Part shown: one piece after another, positions 14,601 through 17,029 of the stretch
How the letters are laid out: each line of letters opens with the position of its first letter
How positions within the stretch are numbered: the first letter of the stretch is position 1
From: JANOQP01 sp044227705
GTDB lineage: Bacteria; Bacteroidota; Bacteroidia; Chitinophagales; Saprospiraceae
Assembly (NCBI GenBank): GCA_044227705.1
Contig: JBGAWE010000082.1
Location: forward strand, 1 to 17,029
Direction of reading: 5' to 3'
Length of the DNA: 17,029 bases
Notes under the pieces: generated by a model
Told to the model about the DNA's origin: nothing
Seen by the model: the letters and a program-made list of their open reading frames with translations, nothing else
The model's database searches: none
Made by a program: the position numbers and the translations under genes

Positions 14601-15045
14601 TTACCCGGATTTTTTCTCGAAAATGCCAAGTTTCGGGCTTTTGGAAAGAGAAATCAGGGGTTATCGAGAGCAGCTCGACCAGTTCGGGCGGGAAGGCCGC
14701 GCCGCTCAGGACGAGCGTGGCCTCGGCGACGGCGCGGGTGCCGAGGCTTTTTTGAGACGCGGCGGGAAGTTTTGAATGGCCAATTTTCCAGCCCTGCTCG
14801 ACGGCGCGGCGGAAGTGGTGGACGAGCCGCAGCACTTCCTCCGACATTGAAAAGCGGTGGCCCGCGTAGCTGATCCTGGCAAAAAGAGTGGAGAAGAAGA
14901 AGTTCTCGGCCCGTGTCGCGGTGGCGAAGAGCTTGGCCAGCAGCTCATAGAGGGCGCGGGCGCGGGCCGCGTCGTCGAGTTCGTTGTGCGCCGAGATTTT
15001 GAGGATTTCGCGGTAGAGGAGCCGCGCCAGTTCAGGGTCGATCAT
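11590..15045 (-). CDS. PD-(D/E)XK nuclease / SF1 (DNA2/NAM7-type) helicase fusion
   Basis: The protein has 1151 residues, starting MIDPELARLLYREIL. A RecB/Dna2-like nuclease core is seen at GRLDVF (352-357) and VELKSGKAF (367-375), with D355, E368 and K370 as the expected metal-site triad and a following HFIQTLLYDLL (386-396). The SF1 helicase core follows: Walker A GPPGTGKT (727-734), AYTNRAVDEI (757-766), DEASQ (847-851), GDHKQLPAV (871-879), LGQQGRMH (926-933), IIAPWRAQI (1033-1041), ERYQGGARDVIVIS (1068-1081) and NVALTRAR (1106-1113). The order resembles Dna2, a 5'-flap and end-resection helicase-nuclease, but no clear Fe-S Cys set is visible. A DNA repair or DNA-processing role is likely; a defence role is possible but unsupported by neighbours. 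The gene sits 6 bp downstream of a small membrane protein gene. A perfect palindrome encodes residues 676-686 in the linker before the helicase core. Confidence 0.9.
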   Translation of the reverse strand: MIDPELARLLYREILKISAHNELDDAARARALYELLAKLFATATRAENFFFSTLFARISYAGHRFSMSEEVLRLVHHFRRAVEQGWKIGHSKLPAASQKSLGTRAVAEATLVLSGAAFPPELVELLSITPDFSFQKPETWHFREKIRVTALADDPESEALICCDDEADEPRVRVLYNLPDRNDSFQPTIELIKNQLGFPLALNLLEIDIDRAGNYRPRAFVVEPDVLIDVSAVSETFGFAGAEPLHFLVKKFLPYEKTPAILLGNIANFFLDELMHDPGQEFSPLIRRAFLLDPLTFSTLGDGPVKEIAAKAQKHFLNLQNMVLTGFAAQGITAADCLLEPSFFSETHGLQGRLDVFCKNPTSPAIVELKSGKAFAPNSYGIGVSHFIQTLLYDLLVKSVFKKRLAPANFILYSGAEVEPLKFAPVVAAQQFEALQVRNQLVGIERSLAAIKPGSLEVEIFNKLKGKGGTGFVGRDFELFQKLLDGLDEVEKRYFNSFTGFTAREQLLAKIGTADSERRGGHAALWLHGLEQKNAAFEMLSHLQLVENQAFADDPFLVFEKTPETNRLANFRLGDIAVLWPLRETGDSALDSQVIKCTVTELDGATVRVALRGKQGNPGVFGDALFWNLEHDMMETGFTAAHRGLAEWAVAPKTTRDLLLARRPPAEESGDEVGINVGRVLNPSDVRLGETVEFDTKPAKKRGNLTAEQTRVVEKIIASRDYFLLWGPPGTGKTSVVLRELVAHFFEKTEENLLLLAYTNRAVDEICEAVESVGEGAAGSYIRIGSRHATAKNFRSKLLNQKISGAKKRAEIVDIISTHRVFVGTVASFTGSAELLTLKKFNRLIVDEASQILEPGLVGLLTRFEHFTLIGDHKQLPAVSSQGPATSLVADEDLQKIGLTDLRDSLFERLFRKCQTENWHWAFDRLGQQGRMHVDIMAFPNRHFYGGILKTLPGNRAQTATEPFILSEKKEGSGWLETLFERRVAFIPTPPDEASPTGKTNRFEAELAVEIAQFLKRKLEESGRPWHPGRLGIIAPWRAQIAQIAHVFEEKEAETGLKSSELTIDTVERYQGGARDVIVISLSVNQVSQLESLVSVNAEGVDRKLNVALTRAREMVVVMGSPAVLRRDARYLDFMEKYGVNPPPGVAREGL
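12988..13020. repeat. perfect 15-bp palindrome (3-nt loop) within the helicase-nuclease gene
   Basis: AACGTCGGAAGGGTT (12988-13002) and AACCCTTCCGACGTT (13006-13020) are exact reverse complements around TAG. On the coding (minus) strand it is read in frame as NVGRVLNPSDV, in the variable linker between nuclease and helicase. Thirty paired bases without mismatch are unlikely to arise by codon choice alone, so this looks like an inserted short palindromic repeat. Confidence 0.85.
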
Positions 15046-15051
15046 GTTGTG

Positions 15052-15168
15052 CTACGAGAAATGCACCGTCAGCCAGCGGGCCAGTGCGACGACGACGGCG
15101 TGGGCGGCGAGGACGACCATATAGAACCGCCGCCAAGTCCCTAAAATCGGAGGAGTATCTTTTTCCAT
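15052..15168 (-). CDS. 38-residue single-helix membrane protein
   Basis: The start is the ATG at 15168: MEKDTPPILGTWRRFYMVVL then AAHAVVVALARWLTVHFS. A polar PPILGTWRRFY head is followed by one hydrophobic helix (about residues 16-34). Short proteins of this form (acidic start, PP-x-LGxW-x-x-aY, one helix, aromatic/Ser end) are, from memory, common in Bacteroidota, often beside sodium:solute symporters. No symporter is present here. The stop is only 6 bp upstream of the helicase-nuclease start, so the two are probably one transcript. The function is unknown. Confidence 0.7.
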   Translation of the reverse strand: MEKDTPPILGTWRRFYMVVLAAHAVVVALARWLTVHFS

Positions 15169-15182
15169 CGTGAAAAATTGAT

Positions 15183-15231
15183 GGCGGCAAAGCTGGGCAG
15201 GTTTCGGGCAATTTTTCGATTCTTTGCCGCC
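15183..15231. promoter_or_regulatory. 10-bp inverted repeat in the divergent intergenic region
   Basis: GGCGGCAAAG (15183-15192) and CTTTGCCGCC (15222-15231) are exact reverse complements 29 bp apart. They occupy the 83-bp gap between the divergent small membrane protein and MoxR-type ATPase genes. The position suits an operator or a leader hairpin of either transcript. No clear TAnnTTTG promoter was found in the gap. Confidence 0.4.
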
Positions 15232-15251
15232 CGGCAAGCCCAACCTCCATC

Positions 15252-16370
15252 ATGGCACAACCCAACCCGAACATCCTCCGCCCCCACGCCGAGCAGGCAT
15301 ACGCCCGCGAGCTTGAGCTTTTGAAAAAGCACGACGACCGGCCGCGCCCCGAGAACTGGCAGCTATCGCCCTGGGCCGCCGTCACCTATTTGATGGGAGG
15401 GAAAATCGGGGGCGAGGGCATCGAGCCGAAATACTTCGGCAACCGGAGGCTCATCGAGATCGCCGTCGCCACGCTCGCCACCGATCGCTCGCTGCTCCTC
15501 CTCGGCGTTCCCGGCACCGCGAAAACCTGGGTCAGCGAGCACCTCGCCGCCGCCATCTCGGGCGACTCGACCCTCCTCGTGCAAGGCACGTCGGGCATGA
15601 GCGAGGATCAGTTGCGCTACGGTTGGAACTACGCCCGGCTACTTTCAGAAGGCCCGTCGGAGGCCGCGCTCGTCGCCAGCCCGATGATGGTGGCCATGCG
15701 GGCGGGCAAAATCGCCCGTGTCGAGGAGCTGACGCGCATCCCGAGCGAGGTGCAGGACACGCTCATCACCCTTCTTTCAGAGAAAATCCTGCCCATCCCC
15801 GAACTTGGGACGGCGGTCGCGGCGGTGCGCGGCTTCAACGTCATCGCCACAGCCAACGACCGCGACAAGGGCGTGAACGACCTCTCCTCGGCCCTGCGGC
15901 GACGGTTCAACACCGTCGTGCTGCCGCTCCCGGCGAGCCTTGAAGAGGAAGTTGAAATCGTGAAAAACCGGGTGGAAAAACTCGGGCAAAGCCTCCAATT
16001 GCCGACCGAGCCGTCGGCTGAGAAGGAAATCCGTCGCCTCGTGACCATCTTCCGGGAACTCCGCAGCGGCAAGACGGAGGACGGCCGCCTCAAACTGAAA
16101 AGCCCGACGGCCACCCTCTCAACCGCCGAGGCCATCTCCGTGATGACGCACGGCCAGTCGCTAGCGGCCCATTTCGGCGACGGGAAAATCAACGCGCACG
16201 ACCTCGCGGCGGGCCTCGTCGGGGCCATCGTAAAAGACCCCGTGGCCGATGCGGTTGTCTGGTCGGAATACCTCGAAACCATAGTCAAGGAGCGCGGCGA
16301 CTGGAAGGATTTGTACCGCGCCTGCCGCGAGCTTGGGATTTCCGACCTCGAAAAATACGGCCGAAAATGA
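15252..16370 (+). CDS. MoxR-family AAA+ ATPase, YehL-like
   Basis: A 372-residue cytosolic AAA+ protein. Motifs: Walker A LLLGVPGTAKT (82-92), MSEDQLRYGWNYARLL (116-131), the degenerate Walker B region KIARVEELTRIPSEVQDTLI (153-172), LLSEKILPIPELG (174-186), sensor 1 NVIATANDRD (196-205) and arginine finger SALRRRFN (213-220). This set matches the MoxR subgroup of E. coli YehL. It is usually encoded with a DUF5682 protein (YehM-like), a von Willebrand A protein (YehP-like) and a SWIM-finger protein (YehQ-like), and is thought to act as a chaperone-like remodeller. None of those partners follows. The stop TGA overlaps an ATG (ATGA at 16367-16370) that starts an 11-codon remnant, so a downstream operon seems to have been lost. 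Confidence 0.9.
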   Translation: MAQPNPNILRPHAEQAYARELELLKKHDDRPRPENWQLSPWAAVTYLMGGKIGGEGIEPKYFGNRRLIEIAVATLATDRSLLLLGVPGTAKTWVSEHLAAAISGDSTLLVQGTSGMSEDQLRYGWNYARLLSEGPSEAALVASPMMVAMRAGKIARVEELTRIPSEVQDTLITLLSEKILPIPELGTAVAAVRGFNVIATANDRDKGVNDLSSALRRRFNTVVLPLPASLEEEVEIVKNRVEKLGQSLQLPTEPSAEKEIRRLVTIFRELRSGKTEDGRLKLKSPTATLSTAEAISVMTHGQSLAAHFGDGKINAHDLAAGLVGAIVKDPVADAVVWSEYLETIVKERGDWKDLYRACRELGISDLEKYGRK

Positions 16371-16402
16371 TGGACGAGGCCGAGCCGATCACCGCCCCTT
16401 AA
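16367..16402 (+). pseudogene. 11-codon remnant of a translationally coupled downstream gene
   Basis: ATG at 16367 overlaps the ATPase stop as ATGA, the usual layout of a coupled operon gene. The frame reads MMDEAEPITAP and stops at TAA 16400-16402, exactly where homology to a YqeY tail begins in another frame. The remnant is too short to identify. By operon context it could be the start of a YehM/P/Q-type partner. It may also be chance. Confidence 0.4.
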
Positions 16403-16536
16403 AAAGCATCGTCGCCGAGACCGGCGCGACCTCCATGCGCGACATCGGAAAGGTCATGGGCGCCGCGACCAAGCAATTGGCCGGGAAGGCCGACGGGCGG
16501 CTCATATCGGAGGTGGCCAAAAAGCTGTTGGGTTGA
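16402..16536 (+). pseudogene. C-terminal fragment of a YqeY/GatB-like protein
   Basis: The frame gives KSIVAETGATSMRDIGKVMG followed by AATKQLAGKADGRLISEVAKKLLG and a stop. This is the conserved C-terminal helical tail of YqeY-family (GatB/YqeY domain) proteins, which are about 150 residues long; only about 44 are present. The homologous part begins abruptly at 16402 with no start codon of its own, just after the ATPase gene. The fragment is therefore a 5'-truncated remnant joined to the MoxR locus by deletion or recombination. Its codons look normal, suggesting a recent event or a misjoined assembly. Confidence 0.75.
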
Positions 16537-17029
16537 GCCTGCGAGGCTTTGCCGCACGACACAAGAAGTGATGAGGCGCGTCGCATCATCCTCCAAGATT
16601 TTCACCGACAAGCAGTAGAGATGGCACCTAACGCAACCGCATTGGGCTTTGAGTGGTGTGTCCACAAGAGATGCTCGATAGGATTGTGACCGAGTGGGAA
16701 TATCCAAAATATGAACTTGCTTCCCCGGCGAGCTATCTCGCTTCCAAAATGTGGTGCGCAAGCGGTTCGACACGTTTTGGCAAAGCTCTACGACACATTG
16801 CTCTTCCTCGGGGACGAAGCCTCGTCCCCGAGGAAGAGCAATTTTTACGTATAAGCATGCTCGGGAAAACGGCATTGAAGGCCCTGCCTGTGGCTCAAAA
16901 AACGCTTCAACGGAAAAAAGGGCGACAAAACCGCCAACACGCCTGCCCCGGAAACCATTCAACAATAGCCCTTCGGCGACCCCATTGGCTTAATTCCAAA
17001 ACAAGAATTCGAGGCAGCGTCGGCCTCCA
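16537..17029. other. intergenic stretch without a recognisable gene
   Basis: No frame on either strand gives a protein I recognise. Short open stretches such as VRKRFDTFWQSSTTHC (from about 16754) are interrupted or run through the hairpin at 16797-16842. The sequence may contain worn-down coding DNA, but nothing supports a specific identity. The palindrome is the only clear element. Confidence 0.6.
16797..16846 (+). terminator. perfect 21-bp hairpin followed by a T run
   Basis: The arms at 16797-16817 and 16822-16842 are exact reverse complements with a 4-nt loop (AGCC). The right arm is followed by four further T (16843-16846). The core GGGGACGA-AGCC-TCGTCCCC is very stable. It could terminate plus-strand transcription from the ATPase region, but it lies about 260 nt past the last coding fragment, and its length and perfection suggest a mobile palindromic repeat. 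Confidence 0.75.

Noticed and set aside
1..17029. CRISPR array, rRNA genes or insertion sequence with transposase
   Set aside because: No regularly spaced repeats, rRNA-like sequence or transposase motifs were found on either strand.

Overview
The window comes from a GC-rich member of the Bacteroidota, probably close to Saprospiraceae. The grounds are a Bacteroidota-type RecA, a DUF4230 protein, a very long outer-membrane barrel protein with a C-terminal Phe, a TTTG / TAnnTTTG promoter in front of recA, and the lack of clear Shine-Dalgarno sequences. The taxonomic placement is an inference from protein style, not from a search.

Layout. (1) 1-1592: the 3' part of a gene ending in a SUMF1/formylglycine-generating-enzyme-like domain, followed by about 550 bp without a protein gene. 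The last 127 bp of the coding region (914-1040) recur, inverted, at 1374-1500. Most differences fall at adenines of the second copy. This is the signature of a diversity-generating retroelement (DGR) variable repeat (VR) and template repeat (TR). No reverse transcriptase lies in the window. The stretch between VR and TR holds an 18-bp direct repeat and several hairpins. (2) 1593-2900: an exported S1/P1-nuclease / zinc-phospholipase-C-like protein whose signal-peptide junction is built from an inverted repeat. (3) 2901-4361: recA with its own promoter and two downstream hairpins. (4) 4362-8653: a DUF4230 membrane-anchored protein and a 1193-residue outer-membrane protein. (5) 8654-9576: panC, convergent. 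(6) 9822-11556: an acyl-CoA dehydrogenase broken by a frame change with loss of about 22-23 residues. (7) 11590-15168 (minus): a 38-residue single-helix membrane protein followed closely by a 1151-residue PD-(D/E)XK nuclease / SF1 helicase fusion. (8) 15252-16536: a YehL-like MoxR AAA+ ATPase, an overlapping 11-codon start of a lost gene, then the C-terminal tail of a YqeY/GatB-like protein. (9) 16537-17029: no recognisable gene, but a perfect 21-bp hairpin.

How it works together. Most genes are housekeeping or single-gene units (recA, panC, acyl-CoA dehydrogenase) rather than one pathway. The most interesting signal is the VR/TR pair, a candidate DGR target whose reverse transcriptase would have to act in trans, lie outside the window, or be lost. 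A second theme is palindromic sequence inside or at the edges of genes (1633-1709, 8657-8727, 11577-11609, 12988-13020, 16797-16842), including one perfect palindrome read in frame in the linker of the helicase-nuclease. A third is gene decay: the broken dehydrogenase and the truncated MoxR operon.
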